Counted from the stretch's first letter, positions 1 to 11,214 are shown. The stretch: DNA of 64,000 nt from Candidatus Gastranaerophilales bacterium (GCA_944326525.1 CALVEG010000005.1:42804-106803); one strand, 5' to 3'. Notes: a model not told the origin generated them from the letters alone. Made by a program: numbers and translations.

Positions 1-1
1 A

Positions 2-202
2 GTTACTGATGATGATGCTATAACTCAGGCAGAACTTGCATATACTCTTAAAAAGAACAAGTTGAACAGTAAAGAAGAAGAACTTGATTTAGATATGCAA
101 AAGCTTGATTTAGAAATATCCGCATTGTCAACTGAATATGAAACAGTTAAACAGATGATCAATAATAACGTAGAAAAAACATTTACAATGTTCAATTCAT
201 AG
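2..202 (+). CDS. 3' end of a coiled-coil protein of unknown function
   Basis: The open frame enters from the left edge and ends at TAG 200-202, giving the last 66 residues of a larger protein. The visible part is highly charged and predicted helical. It is rich in Lys, Glu, Asp and Leu with heptad-like spacing (for example EEELDLDMQKLDLEISAL), which suggests a C-terminal coiled coil. It ends in TFTMFNS. A strong hairpin terminator follows directly. Nothing identifies a function. The style resembles structural or surface-associated coiled-coil proteins, but that is only an impression. Confidence 0.6.
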   Translation, partial: VTDDDAITQAELAYTLKKNKLNSKEEELDLDMQKLDLEISALSTEYETVKQMINNNVEKTFTMFNS

Positions 203-230
203 AAAAAGTCAGATAATATCTGACTTTTTG
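203..230 (+). terminator. Rho-independent terminator of the upstream partial gene
   Basis: Perfect inverted repeat AAAAAGTCAGATA / TATCTGACTTTTT (203-215 and 217-229), starting one base after the stop codon. The right arm ends in a T run. Confidence 0.8.
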
Positions 231-260
231 TAGCAATTAAATTTTTAATACGTTTACAAG

Positions 261-295
261 AAATAATGTTTTATGATATAAAACATTATTTTTTT
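261..295 (+). terminator. Second AT-rich hairpin with T run upstream of secA
   Basis: Arms AATAATGTTTTAT (262-274) and ATAAAACATTATT (278-290) flank a 3-nt loop and are followed by five more T. It lies between the first terminator and secA, about 75 nt before the secA start. It could be a back-up terminator or an attenuator in a secA leader. Confidence 0.5.
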
Positions 296-367
296 ATTAA
301 GGAGTGTGAAAATCCCTTTGTCTATGATAAAATCTAAACATCAAGACTAGGAGAGGAAAATTTTATA

Positions 368-3004
368 ATGATAAGCTTATTATTAAAACTTTTAGGTGAC
401 CCAAACGAAAGAAAAGTAAAGAGTATACAGGGAATAATAGACCATATAAATTCATTAGAGCCGCAGTTTGAAAAAATGACAGATGAGGAACTTCGTGCCA
501 AAACAGATGAATTTAAAGAAATTTTGTCCAAACGTCCAAAGAGTGAAGATTTTAATACAGATAGAAAGCTAGAAAAAGAAGCGTTAGACAAACTTTTGCC
601 TGAAGCCTTTGCAACGGTGCGTGAGGCTGGTAAGAGAGTATTAAATATGCGTCATTTTGACGTTCAGTTAATTGGCGGATATTTTCTTCATAATGGACAC
701 ATTGCAGAGATGAGAACCGGTGAAGGTAAAACTCTAGTTGCAACCTTGCCTGCTTATTTAAATGCTTTAACAGGTAAAGGAGTTCACGTAATTACTGTAA
801 ACGATTACTTAGCAAAGCGTGACAGTGAATGGATGGGAAAAATTTATAAGTTTTTGGGCTTATCTGTTGGTGTAATTCTTTCAGGAGGGCGTACTGCAGA
901 CGATTTTGCCGCAAAAAAAGCTGCTTATGATTGTGATATTACATACGGAACAAATAATGAATTCGGGTTTGATTATTTGCGTGACAATATGGCTGGCAGT
1001 CTTGAAATGCAAGTTCAAAGACCATATAATTACGCAATTATCGATGAAGTTGATTCAATCTTGATTGACGAGGCAAGAACTCCGTTGATTATAAGCGGAA
1101 GACTTGAAAAATCTGCAGAGCTTTACCAACTGATGGCAAAAATTGCTCCTCAGATGATTAAAGATAAAGACTACGAAGTTGATGAAAAAAATAAAAACAT
1201 AATCCTGACAGAAGAAGGTATTGACCACGCTCAGGAACTTTTAAATATAAAAGATTTATTTGATATTAATACTCAATATGCTCACCATCTTTTACAAGCT
1301 CTAAAGGCAAAAGAGCTATTTGTAAAAGATACGGATTATGTCGTTAAAAACGGTGAAGTAATGATAGTAGATGAATTCACCGGCCGTTTAATGGAAGGCC
1401 GTCGCTGGTCAGACGGGCTTCATCAAGCAGTAGAAGCTAAAGAAGGGGTAAAAATTCAGGATGAAACCCAAACTTTAGCAAGTATTACATTCCAGAATTT
1501 ATTTAGGCTTTACCCGAAACTTTCAGGTATGACAGGTACAGCAATGACAGAAGAAGCTGAATTTGGCAAGATTTATAACCTTGAAGTTACGACAATTCCG
1601 ACAAACAAGCCTGATATCAGAATAAATTATCCTGATATAATTTATAAAACAGAGCGCGCAAAATATAATGCAGTCGTAAATGATATAATTGAAATGCACA
1701 AAATCGGAAGACCTGTTCTTGTCGGGACGATAAGTATTGAAAAATCCGAATATGTTTCTGCATTATTGAAACAAAAAGGCATAAAGCATAATGTTTTGAA
1801 TGCAAAGCATCACGAGAAAGAAGCTTACATAATCGCACAGGCAGGCCGAGTTGGAGCAGTTACGATTGCAACCAACATGGCAGGTCGAGGAACCGATATT
1901 TTGTTAGGTGGTAATGCGGAATATTTGGCAAAAGAAAAACTTGAAACAATGGGGATTACACCAGAATCTCCTGATTACGAAAGGATTAAAGATGAAGTTT
2001 TAGCTGAAGCCAGAAAAGTAACAGAAGAAGAGCACAAAAAAGTTGTAGAAGCCGGCGGACTTCACGTAATCGGAACGGAACGACACGAATCAAGACGTAT
2101 TGATAATCAGTTAAGAGGTCGTGCTGCACGTCAGGGCGATCCTGGTTCTACAAGATTTTTCCTTTCTTTGGAAGATAATTTGATGAGAATATTCGGTGGA
2201 GACAAAATTACCGCATTGATGAATATGCTTAATGTTGAAGAAGATTTGGCGATAGAAAATGCGCTTATTACAAAGCAAATTCAATCTGCGCAAAAGAAAG
2301 TCGAAACTTACCACTTTGATATAAGAAAATCAGTTCTTGAATATGACGATGTTATGAATATCCAAAGAGAAAAATTTTATGCACAGCGTCGTAAAGTGCT
2401 TGCAGGTAAAAACTTGTCTGAAGATATTTATTACATGATAGAAAAAGAAATTGAAAGACTTATAAAAAGCTATATTTCGCCGGAACAACATCCAGAAGAA
2501 TACATTTATGAAGATTTGGAACGAATGATAAAAGAACTTCATTCAATTGTTCCACAGTTGTCATATTTTACAGTAAATGACGTGCAGAATTTAAGATTTG
2601 ATGCAATTTATGCAAAAATGAAAGATTTTGCGATTAAAGCGTATTCAGATCACGAGCAGGAAGTAATAGATTTTTATAATGAAGTAGTAGCAAAATATGA
2701 TCCTGATTTTATGCCGCAGATAGCATTTTCACAGGATAATGTAATAAGAAATCTTGAAAAAGATATTTTGTTAAGAGTTGTAGATAACAAATGGATAGAC
2801 CATCTTCACAATATAGATATGCTTCGCGACAGTATTGGTTTAAGGGCTTACGGTCAAAAGGATCCTTTAATTGAATACAAACGAGAAGCTTATGATTTAT
2901 TTAACAAAATGATGTACGAAATTCAGGAAGATACAGTTCGCCACCTGTTCAGAACAAAGTTTGGAATTCAAGTAATGGGCGGTCCGACTGAACAAATGGA
3001 TTAG
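368..3004 (+). CDS. secA: Preprotein translocase ATPase SecA
   Basis: ATP-driven motor that pushes unfolded preproteins through the SecYEG channel. The 878-aa product has the full bacterial SecA layout: N-terminal DEAD-type nucleotide-binding domain with Walker A at about residues 115-122 (MRTGEGKT), DEVDSILIDEAR from about residue 225, preprotein cross-linking domain, second ATPase domain (NMAGRGTDILLGGN), then helical scaffold and wing domains. The C-terminus stops at GGPTEQMD, so the Cys-rich zinc/SecB-binding tail of many proteobacterial SecAs is absent. The ATG has an AGGAGAGG Shine-Dalgarno at 349-356. Two hairpin terminators upstream indicate its own promoter. ychF follows 60 nt downstream. 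Confidence 0.97.
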   Translation: MISLLLKLLGDPNERKVKSIQGIIDHINSLEPQFEKMTDEELRAKTDEFKEILSKRPKSEDFNTDRKLEKEALDKLLPEAFATVREAGKRVLNMRHFDVQLIGGYFLHNGHIAEMRTGEGKTLVATLPAYLNALTGKGVHVITVNDYLAKRDSEWMGKIYKFLGLSVGVILSGGRTADDFAAKKAAYDCDITYGTNNEFGFDYLRDNMAGSLEMQVQRPYNYAIIDEVDSILIDEARTPLIISGRLEKSAELYQLMAKIAPQMIKDKDYEVDEKNKNIILTEEGIDHAQELLNIKDLFDINTQYAHHLLQALKAKELFVKDTDYVVKNGEVMIVDEFTGRLMEGRRWSDGLHQAVEAKEGVKIQDETQTLASITFQNLFRLYPKLSGMTGTAMTEEAEFGKIYNLEVTTIPTNKPDIRINYPDIIYKTERAKYNAVVNDIIEMHKIGRPVLVGTISIEKSEYVSALLKQKGIKHNVLNAKHHEKEAYIIAQAGRVGAVTIATNMAGRGTDILLGGNAEYLAKEKLETMGITPESPDYERIKDEVLAEARKVTEEEHKKVVEAGGLHVIGTERHESRRIDNQLRGRAARQGDPGSTRFFLSLEDNLMRIFGGDKITALMNMLNVEEDLAIENALITKQIQSAQKKVETYHFDIRKSVLEYDDVMNIQREKFYAQRRKVLAGKNLSEDIYYMIEKEIERLIKSYISPEQHPEEYIYEDLERMIKELHSIVPQLSYFTVNDVQNLRFDAIYAKMKDFAIKAYSDHEQEVIDFYNEVVAKYDPDFMPQIAFSQDNVIRNLEKDILLRVVDNKWIDHLHNIDMLRDSIGLRAYGQKDPLIEYKREAYDLFNKMMYEIQEDTVRHLFRTKFGIQVMGGPTEQMD

Positions 3005-3064
3005 TAATATTTTGTTTGGTATAGAATAAAGATAAGATAAAAAGAAAGATTAAGGAATATAAAT

Positions 3065-4162
3065 ATGCTGAGAACAGGGATTGTAGGATTACCGAATGTA
3101 GGAAAGTCAACTTTATTTAACGCTTTGACAAGTGCAAAAAATGCGCAGAGCGCTAATTATCCGTTTTGTACTATAGAACCGAATGTCGGAGTTGTTAATG
3201 TGCCTGATGAAAGGTTAGAAATACTTGCAAAGCTTTGCAAAACTCAGGAGATTATTCCGACAGCAATAGAATTTGTTGATATTGCAGGGCTTGTCAAAGG
3301 TGCAAGTAAAGGTGAAGGTTTAGGAAACCAATTTTTGCACAATATAAGAGAAGTTGATGCAATAATTCAAGTTGTAAGATGCTTTGATGATCCGAATACA
3401 ATTCACGTAGCAGGCAGGGTTAATCCTTTGGATGATATTGATACGATTAATACGGAACTTGCGCTTGCGGATTTAGCTTCAGTTGAACGTCGTCAGGCAA
3501 GAATTTCTAAACAAGCCAAAGGTGGAGATAAAGAAGCTGTATTAGAAGATAAAGTTTTGAAAAAATTAACCGAACTTCTTTCCGAAGGTACTTTTATAAA
3601 TATAAATGAACACTTTGATGAGGACGAAATTCCTGTTGTAAAACAGCTTAATTTAATGTCTACAAAGCCTGTAATTTATGCAGCAAATGTTTCTGAGTAT
3701 GATTTAAAAGACGGAAATGCTTATACAAAACAAGTTGAAGAATACGCTTCAAAGCACAGTGCAGAAGTTGTTTTGATTTCAGCTAAAATCGAGGAAGAAC
3801 TTGCAGAGCTTGGTGAAGATGAAGCTAAAGAATATTTGAAGGAATTAGGCATTGAAGACAGCGGCATTAATCGTATGATTAAATCTGTTTATAAGCTTTT
3901 GAATTTAAGAACCTTTATAACCGCGGGAGAAAAGGAAGTTCACGCTTGGACAATACCTGCAGGCGCTAAGGCTCCTCAAGCTGCCGGAGTAATTCACACG
4001 GATTTTGAAAAAGGCTTTATAAGAGCAGAAATTACACCATACAAAGAATTTGTTGCTTGTGGCTCTTATGCTGCTTGCAAGGATAAAGGTGTAACTCGTC
4101 TTGAAGGTAAAGATTATGTTGTTCAAGACGGAGATCTTGTGCATTTTAGATTTTCTGTATAA
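3065..4162 (+). CDS. ychF: Redox-responsive ribosome-associated ATPase/GTPase YchF (OLA1 family)
   Basis: Obg-related P-loop NTPase that binds ribosomes and has been linked to stress responses in other bacteria. The 365-aa product starts MLRTGIVGLPNVGKST, with the G1 loop at residues 8-16. It continues with the family motifs EPNVGVV and DIAGLVKGASKGEGLGNQFL, a coiled-coil segment around 140-190, and a C-terminal TGS domain ending in VQDGDLVHFRFSV. The length is typical. The start is supported by AAGGA about 10 nt upstream. It probably shares transcription with secA and ends at a strong bidirectional hairpin. Confidence 0.96.
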   Translation: MLRTGIVGLPNVGKSTLFNALTSAKNAQSANYPFCTIEPNVGVVNVPDERLEILAKLCKTQEIIPTAIEFVDIAGLVKGASKGEGLGNQFLHNIREVDAIIQVVRCFDDPNTIHVAGRVNPLDDIDTINTELALADLASVERRQARISKQAKGGDKEAVLEDKVLKKLTELLSEGTFININEHFDEDEIPVVKQLNLMSTKPVIYAANVSEYDLKDGNAYTKQVEEYASKHSAEVVLISAKIEEELAELGEDEAKEYLKELGIEDSGINRMIKSVYKLLNLRTFITAGEKEVHAWTIPAGAKAPQAAGVIHTDFEKGFIRAEITPYKEFVACGSYAACKDKGVTRLEGKDYVVQDGDLVHFRFSV

Positions 4163-4183
4163 CAAATTACAATAAAATATTAC

Positions 4184-4218
4184 AAAAAAAAATGCGAAAA
4201 GATTTTCGCATTTTTTTT
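4184..4218. terminator. Bidirectional terminator between ychF and the GH13 gene
   Basis: Long perfect stem AAAAAATGCGAAAA / TTTTCGCATTTTTT with a 2-nt minimal loop at 4201-4202. There are A runs on one side and T runs on the other, so it works in both directions for two convergent genes. Confidence 0.85.
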
Positions 4219-4238
4219 GTATTAATTTTATAAATTTA

Positions 4239-7200
4239 TTAAACTAAAACAAGAAGGTTATTAGTATTAATTTTTTTCGGATCAATTTTTGGGTAAGTTA
4301 CAGGTCCGATAATTTTGGGAGGTTTTGAATATAATGTAAGTGTCGGATCTGAGAAGTTTATAGATTCATCAGCATAGTTTCCATTTCCTTTGTAAACCAA
4401 TTTTTTGATGAAAAATCTTCCGTTAAATTCTCTTACTACATAACGATCTTGTTTATCTTTAGCATTATAAAGAATTGTTCCCGGAGTTAAACCTTTTGTC
4501 ATTTTGCGCGGATCGTCATTGTTTATGCTGTTCAAATTAATACTGTCAAGAGTTACATTATGCGGGTTGTAATCACCATCAAATGTATGATTTATTCCTG
4601 AAGTGTTAATTAAAGAAATTACAACAGAATTATCTGTTCCTTGTCGCAAAATAGCGGATAAATCAATATTTCTTCCATCGCACTGACCGTTTTGAATGTC
4701 TAAAAGGAACGGTGCACCGTCATTAAGAGCGTGAAGCTCAGGACGGTTACGCATTGTAAGAGTTTTGTTTAACTTATCGTAATGCTGTTGGATAAATTTA
4801 AAATCAGTATTCCTTTCATCAAGCCATTCATTGTGGATGTAACCTCTGTTTCTAAGGTATAAGTTTTTAGTTTCAGATTCATACCCAGTTGCACCGATAT
4901 CGTCACCTGCATATAATGTTGGCATACCAGGTAAAACTGTAAGAACTTCCATCATAGCTTGAAGTTTTTTAAGTGCCGGAGCCAAAGCTTTTTCTACGGT
5001 TATGTTCTTAAGATCTGTAATTTCAGAATCAGAAAGTTTGATTTTGTTCATATATTGAACTTCATCTATTACAAGATCAATTGCAACATCAACAGGGTTT
5101 ACGCCAAATCCGTCAGCTTCAAAATTGTTACCTTTATAAGAACCTTTAGCAAGATTTGCCAGAGCTTTATTAATAGCATCTTCAAGTTGCTTAGCTCTTT
5201 CCGGATAATTTGCATATTTTTCGCTAATCATTTTATGGAATGCTGCGTGTAATGCTTCAGCCATAGCAAGTGCTTTTCCGCTTGCATTTTCAAGACTGTG
5301 AGAATTGTTAAATAAGTCTATTCTTTCTTTAAAGTCTTGGTCACTTTCGTTGTAAGCTTTATTTACCAAATCTCTGTCATAAGTTCCGGTAAGAATACGA
5401 TATGCTCTGTTTCTGTAATCTTTGTTTTGAATATCACCAAGTTTTGTTCTATACCATCCTGAATCTACCACAAGTCCGTGTAAAACTCTTGGTTTATCGT
5501 GGTTGCCGATAAAGTTGTAAGAGTTCAAGATAGCTTCATAAGGCATATTATTGAAAAATCCTGCAGATTTATCGTGCATTCTGTGGCTTAGATCAGGATT
5601 GAATCCGTCAGAGCCTTGTTTGTCATTGTTATCAAAGTGGTTTGCAAACAGGTTAAGAATAGATGAGAAATATGATGAGTAATTGGCTGTAGATTTTATA
5701 CCTGATTCTCGAAGCAATTTCTTAACCATTTCATTTGAATTTGCATATTTTCTTGAACTGTTATTGCTTGCGCTAAAGAATTTACCTTCATCTGTAATTT
5801 CAGCTACAATGTAGGCATTTCTATTTTTAGAGTAAACTGCGCCAGCCCAATTCTTCCAGAAATTAGTGACTTCGCTCCACATTTCGTCAAGTCTTTCTGT
5901 ACCTGCTTTAAGAGCGTTCATATCACCGATATCTTTTGTTGCGTCAATTCTCCAGTCAAGACCTGCGTTTAATCTGTCTGTAATCATTTCAGCAAGCATA
6001 AAGCTGTTTTCGTTTGTTCCTTTTAGTGATTTGAAAATAGCATCAACAAGTAATTTTTTATCATCCTTGTTTAATTTTTTCAAACCTGATCTTAGTTTTG
6101 ATATTACTTGATCAGCTTCATCTTCAGGGCCTGCTGCAGATACAACTCCTATTGACTGAAGGGTTGTTTTCTTTAGAGCTTCGTAATCGTATGAGATTTC
6201 ACCTGTTTTTTTATCAACTTTTACTTCAGTATTTGGTGCCAAAGCTTTAATGATAGCGTATTTTGCTATAGTTTCGGCAATATATGGCATAACATATTTG
6301 CCGTATGTTGAAACTTTGTATCCGCTATAAATTTGTACATCTTCAGGAAGTGTTGCATTTAAGTTATTAATTATTTCATTTGCAAATTCAGAAAGTTCTT
6401 TTTCATAAATTCTGTCCATACGTTTGTATGTGGATTCGTATTCCGGAAGAAGATGCGGATTGCCGTTTACATACATTTCATATCTTGTTTTGCCAAGTGT
6501 ATTAGCATCAATTGCTCGTTTTGAAATATATGGACTTGCTAATACTGATGCAAGGTTATCGCCAAATTCAATACTATCAAGTGGTAGATTCATTAAATTT
6601 TGAATTAAATATTTTTTATATTCAGTTTTAGGTAAAGGTTTTAGCTCATAAATACCTGAAAGAACATTATCAACTATTTGAGGATTGATTTCACCTTTTA
6701 ATTTTTTAGGGAAATTGCCATTTTTAATATTATTTAGAATATTAATATATGCCTTAGTCGGGTTATTAGCATCGATTCCTGTAAGTTGTTGAGCAACATA
6801 AAGATTCAGGATATCACTTGTTTTTTCTGTCCAATACATGCCCGATTGGATTGCGTAATCTTGTACGCCGTAATTGCTGTGAATAACCTTTGACTGGTAT
6901 TCTTCTTGTTCACTTCTTGGTATATGTAATTTTTGATATTTTGTATCTTCTTTGGTGTACAAATATTTTAATTTTGGAATATCAGTGTTTGCATCCCAAG
7001 TTGAAATTTTACTTTCAATTTTTTCTTCAAGTTCAAATGTTCTGAACTTTGATAAAAATCTTGTTCCCATATAACTGTCAAGTTTGATTAAGCTATGAAG
7101 TTTTTTCAAGTTATATGTTAGTTTTTGTTCCTGTGCATCGCTCATTTTCAGATCATATTCTTTTTTCGCGCGAGCCATAATTAAATCAATTTTTTGAGCG

Positions 7201-8642
7201 TATTTTTTATCGCCGTCTTTTTCTTCGACGTCTTCCGTTGCTTTATCAAGAATATTTTTTACTTCTATATTCCTTTGAGCATCAACATCTGATGGAAATA
7301 CTTCATCAACTGCCTTCATAATAGCTTTATGCATATTAACCGGAGGCTGTTTTGAAACATTAGAGTTGTGCTCAATAAGTTTTTTAATGTTTTCGTTATA
7401 ATCATCAGGATTAATTTCAAAAGCATAAGGAATAACGATATCGTTATGAGTATTGATATCCAGAGGGTTTTCAGGATTTATTATATCATATTCTTTTATC
7501 AAATATTGTGGATCTTCTGCAAGTTTCTTAGAAACAACTTTGTTGTTATAAATTTGGAAGAATGTAGGTTGATTAGCTTTATACTTTTTATTTATACTAA
7601 TTGAAATTTTTCCGGTTTTTTCATCTTGAGAATAGACATATTTAGGGTTTACGACTTTGTGGCGGATATTAGCGTTATTTTTACCAAAAACGCCAAGGGT
7701 GAAGGCTCCGTCTTTAAGGTTGTTTGCATCAAACCACAAGAAATACGGTGATTTTTCTCCCCATTTAAGTACGTTTTGGAAGTGAATACCTTCAAGTCCT
7801 TCGTTTACGTAAGCACCGTCAGATACAAAATTTATACCTTTTTTAAACATTTCTCTTTGCAAAGAGGCATAGTTGTTAATGTTTCCAAGAGATTGGATGA
7901 TCTGCATACAGTTTTTGTTCCAGTAGCCGTGTGAAGACAGATCATCATCCGTAAATAGAGGGGTAGAGATGATTTTGGAATATCCGTTGAATTTTCCATC
8001 AATTACATCTTTTTCAATTCCCGCAATATTTCCACCTATTTTATTTGCAAAGTTTTTAACAACACCTCTTAAACCTGCATATTTTGTGTTTTCAATAATT
8101 TTGCCGTTACTGTCGTAAGTCCATGCCGGATTATAAAAATCAGGCATAAGCAATTTCATCGCACCGATATTATTTGCAGCAGAGCTGTTTGCAGTTACAA
8201 TATTGTATATCTCGTGTCCTTTTTCAGGCGTGCGGAAGTCTATAAAATCACCTGCATCAATTTTATAAGTAGGAATAACGGAGTTGTCATTACGATCTTT
8301 TCCTTTCGGAATTAATACATAATGATAAGCAAAAGCTTGTTTTTCTCTAAGTCCGTAAGAATCTGCTAAATCAATCTTGTTTCCGCCGGGATTAAGTTTA
8401 AAATTCCCATCAGGCGAATTTTGATTTTTTAACCCTTCGGTAATGTAATAATTTTGGTGTTTATCTGCTGCAACTTTGCAGATCTCAAGATAACAATCAT
8501 ATTTGCTTGCGTCATACGGGTAGTTGAATTCATAAACCAATTCACCGTACGAATTCTTCGTTGTGTTATAACCTTCAAAACTTACAGCTTTGTTGTTGTA
8601 TTGTTTTTTGTTATTTAAATTAAGATCAAAATTAACTTTCAC
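4239..8642 (-). CDS. Giant GH13-family (alpha-amylase-like) protein with a very long insertion
   Basis: 1467-aa protein. Three GH13 catalytic segments are visible: region II DWRIDATKD (nucleophile Asp about residue 900), region III AYIVAEITDEG (acid/base Glu about 948) and region IV NFIGNHDKPR (Asp about 1048). VLPGMPTLYAGDD, typical after region IV, also fits. A region-I-like segment, GINFVSDGAYVNEG (about residue 275), is followed by SPYFLWF, but the usual NH is replaced by NE. About 600 residues separate regions I and II, where typical amylases have under 120, so roughly 500 residues are inserted, rich in Lys, Asp and Asn. No signal peptide is visible. The GTG at 8642 is chosen because AAGGAG sits 5 nt before it; a GTG two codons upstream is too close. 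The N-terminus carries AVSFEGY. The substrate is unknown; an alpha-glucan is likely. Confidence 0.8.
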   Translation of the reverse strand: MKVNFDLNLNNKKQYNNKAVSFEGYNTTKNSYGELVYEFNYPYDASKYDCYLEICKVAADKHQNYYITEGLKNQNSPDGNFKLNPGGNKIDLADSYGLREKQAFAYHYVLIPKGKDRNDNSVIPTYKIDAGDFIDFRTPEKGHEIYNIVTANSSAANNIGAMKLLMPDFYNPAWTYDSNGKIIENTKYAGLRGVVKNFANKIGGNIAGIEKDVIDGKFNGYSKIISTPLFTDDDLSSHGYWNKNCMQIIQSLGNINNYASLQREMFKKGINFVSDGAYVNEGLEGIHFQNVLKWGEKSPYFLWFDANNLKDGAFTLGVFGKNNANIRHKVVNPKYVYSQDEKTGKISISINKKYKANQPTFFQIYNNKVVSKKLAEDPQYLIKEYDIINPENPLDINTHNDIVIPYAFEINPDDYNENIKKLIEHNSNVSKQPPVNMHKAIMKAVDEVFPSDVDAQRNIEVKNILDKATEDVEEKDGDKKYAQKIDLIMARAKKEYDLKMSDAQEQKLTYNLKKLHSLIKLDSYMGTRFLSKFRTFELEEKIESKISTWDANTDIPKLKYLYTKEDTKYQKLHIPRSEQEEYQSKVIHSNYGVQDYAIQSGMYWTEKTSDILNLYVAQQLTGIDANNPTKAYINILNNIKNGNFPKKLKGEINPQIVDNVLSGIYELKPLPKTEYKKYLIQNLMNLPLDSIEFGDNLASVLASPYISKRAIDANTLGKTRYEMYVNGNPHLLPEYESTYKRMDRIYEKELSEFANEIINNLNATLPEDVQIYSGYKVSTYGKYVMPYIAETIAKYAIIKALAPNTEVKVDKKTGEISYDYEALKKTTLQSIGVVSAAGPEDEADQVISKLRSGLKKLNKDDKKLLVDAIFKSLKGTNENSFMLAEMITDRLNAGLDWRIDATKDIGDMNALKAGTERLDEMWSEVTNFWKNWAGAVYSKNRNAYIVAEITDEGKFFSASNNSSRKYANSNEMVKKLLRESGIKSTANYSSYFSSILNLFANHFDNNDKQGSDGFNPDLSHRMHDKSAGFFNNMPYEAILNSYNFIGNHDKPRVLHGLVVDSGWYRTKLGDIQNKDYRNRAYRILTGTYDRDLVNKAYNESDQDFKERIDLFNNSHSLENASGKALAMAEALHAAFHKMISEKYANYPERAKQLEDAINKALANLAKGSYKGNNFEADGFGVNPVDVAIDLVIDEVQYMNKIKLSDSEITDLKNITVEKALAPALKKLQAMMEVLTVLPGMPTLYAGDDIGATGYESETKNLYLRNRGYIHNEWLDERNTDFKFIQQHYDKLNKTLTMRNRPELHALNDGAPFLLDIQNGQCDGRNIDLSAILRQGTDNSVVISLINTSGINHTFDGDYNPHNVTLDSINLNSINNDDPRKMTKGLTPGTILYNAKDKQDRYVVREFNGRFFIKKLVYKGNGNYADESINFSDPTLTLYSKPPKIIGPVTYPKIDPKKINTNNLLVLV

Positions 8643-8729
8643 AAACACTCCTTACTTCCACAATTATAAATATGGTGAATATAATTTTTTGTCAAAAACG
8701 AATTCAATATTAAGAAAATTTTACATTTA

Positions 8730-8758
8730 TTGGCTATTAATCATGTGCATTTTATAAT
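8730..8758 (+). promoter_or_regulatory. Sigma-70-type promoter of ahcY
   Basis: TTGGCT (8730-8735), 17-bp spacer, perfect TATAAT (8753-8758). This leaves a leader of about 25 nt containing GGAGAAAG. No room or structure for a SAH or SAM riboswitch was seen. Confidence 0.6.
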
Positions 8759-8768
8759 CTAATTATAG

Positions 8769-10058
<1,290 letters not shown>

Positions 10059-10081
10059 AAATAATAAGAAATAATAAAAGT

Positions 10082-10112
10082 GGCGCCAATTTTAAATTAA
10101 ATTGGCGCCGTT
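10082..10112. terminator. Bidirectional terminator between ahcY and the DUF475 gene
   Basis: Perfect 11-bp GC-rich stem GGCGCCAATTT / AAATTGGCGCC with a 6-nt loop (10082-10109), located between two convergent genes. Confidence 0.8.
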
Positions 10113-10134
10113 TCAGTATTGTATAAATACAAAC

Positions 10135-11214
10135 TTATGCTTGAGGTAAGTTTTCAGTATTGTCTTCAGCTATACATCTTTCAAGTTTTTTGTTGTGCAT
10201 AATAGAAGAAATAAAAGATGCAACAATAAATAATAATCCGATTAAACCTGTTAGAACTTCAGGAACCTCTCTTATTGCTGAAATTAGCATTAGTATTGAT
10301 AAAGCTCCGATAGCCCAATGAGCTCCGGATTCAAGGTAAATGAATTTAGCAAGAGTTTTCTTTTCAACAAGCATAATTGTTAAAGATCTAACAAACATAG
10401 CGCCGATTGCAAGACCGATAGAGATAATAATAATATCTTTACTTAAGGCAAAAGCACCAAGAACCCCGTCGAGCGAGAAAGATGCATCTATAAGTTCGAG
10501 ATAAATAAATGCAATTAATCCTCCGCATTTAATATTATCAGCAGCGCATTTAGCAAGTCGCATTTCTTCGTGTTTTTCAAGATAGTGAGTAACGCCGTCG
10601 ATTATCAAGTAAATTACAACACCTGCAATTCCGGCAAGAAGCGAATAGTGATTTTGGCTTCCGTGAATAAAGTGTTGTGCGATCATAAGTGAAATTAATG
10701 TAATAACAATTTCAATTCCTTTAAAGTGGTCAAGATGCGAAAGAGCAGCTTCAATTTTTTTAAGCCAGTGTACTTCTTTTTCGTGGTTGAAGAAGTAATT
10801 TAGGAAAAGCATCATCAAGAAAGTTCCGCCAAAAGTAACGATAGGTGCGTGAGTTTCGTGCAGATAATGCGCATATTGTTCAGAATCAGTAAGTGCAATT
10901 TTAGCAACGTCATACATGCCTATTTTAGCAAAGACGGATACGACTAAAATCGGGAATAAAAATCTCATACCGAATACGGCAATAAGAATACCCCAAGTTA
11001 GAAATCTATGTCTCCAAACGTGTGACATTTTTTCTAATTTCATTGCGTTAACAACTGCGTTGTCAAACGAAAGGCTTACTTCAAGAACGCTAAGAACAAT
11101 AGCAATAAAAACGCAAGCCCATCCAGTGCCTGGAGCCACGTGGTTTCCCCAGAAGTAAGCACCAAGAAGCCCAAAAATTGTAACTATATATGAGCCCAAA
11201 AAGTATTGAATCAT
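10135..11214 (-). CDS. DUF475 / TerC-like integral membrane protein
   Basis: 359-aa polytopic membrane protein with about nine hydrophobic helices. The family signature VLEVSLSFDNAVVNA appears at about residues 43-57 and a second acidic membrane motif, ELIDASFSLDGVLGAFA, at about 235-250. Paired acidic residues in membrane helices are the hallmark of the TerC superfamily, some of whose members export Mn2+ or act in metalation of exported proteins. The substrate here is not known. The start is supported by AGGAG about 7 nt upstream (TAACAGGAGAAAAAAATG on the minus strand). The upstream region to prfA is short, and no yybP-ykoY Mn riboswitch core is recognisable. Confidence 0.85.
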   Translation of the reverse strand: MIQYFLGSYIVTIFGLLGAYFWGNHVAPGTGWACVFIAIVLSVLEVSLSFDNAVVNAMKLEKMSHVWRHRFLTWGILIAVFGMRFLFPILVVSVFAKIGMYDVAKIALTDSEQYAHYLHETHAPIVTFGGTFLMMLFLNYFFNHEKEVHWLKKIEAALSHLDHFKGIEIVITLISLMIAQHFIHGSQNHYSLLAGIAGVVIYLIIDGVTHYLEKHEEMRLAKCAADNIKCGGLIAFIYLELIDASFSLDGVLGAFALSKDIIIISIGLAIGAMFVRSLTIMLVEKKTLAKFIYLESGAHWAIGALSILMLISAIREVPEVLTGLIGLLFIVASFISSIMHNKKLERCIAEDNTENLPQA

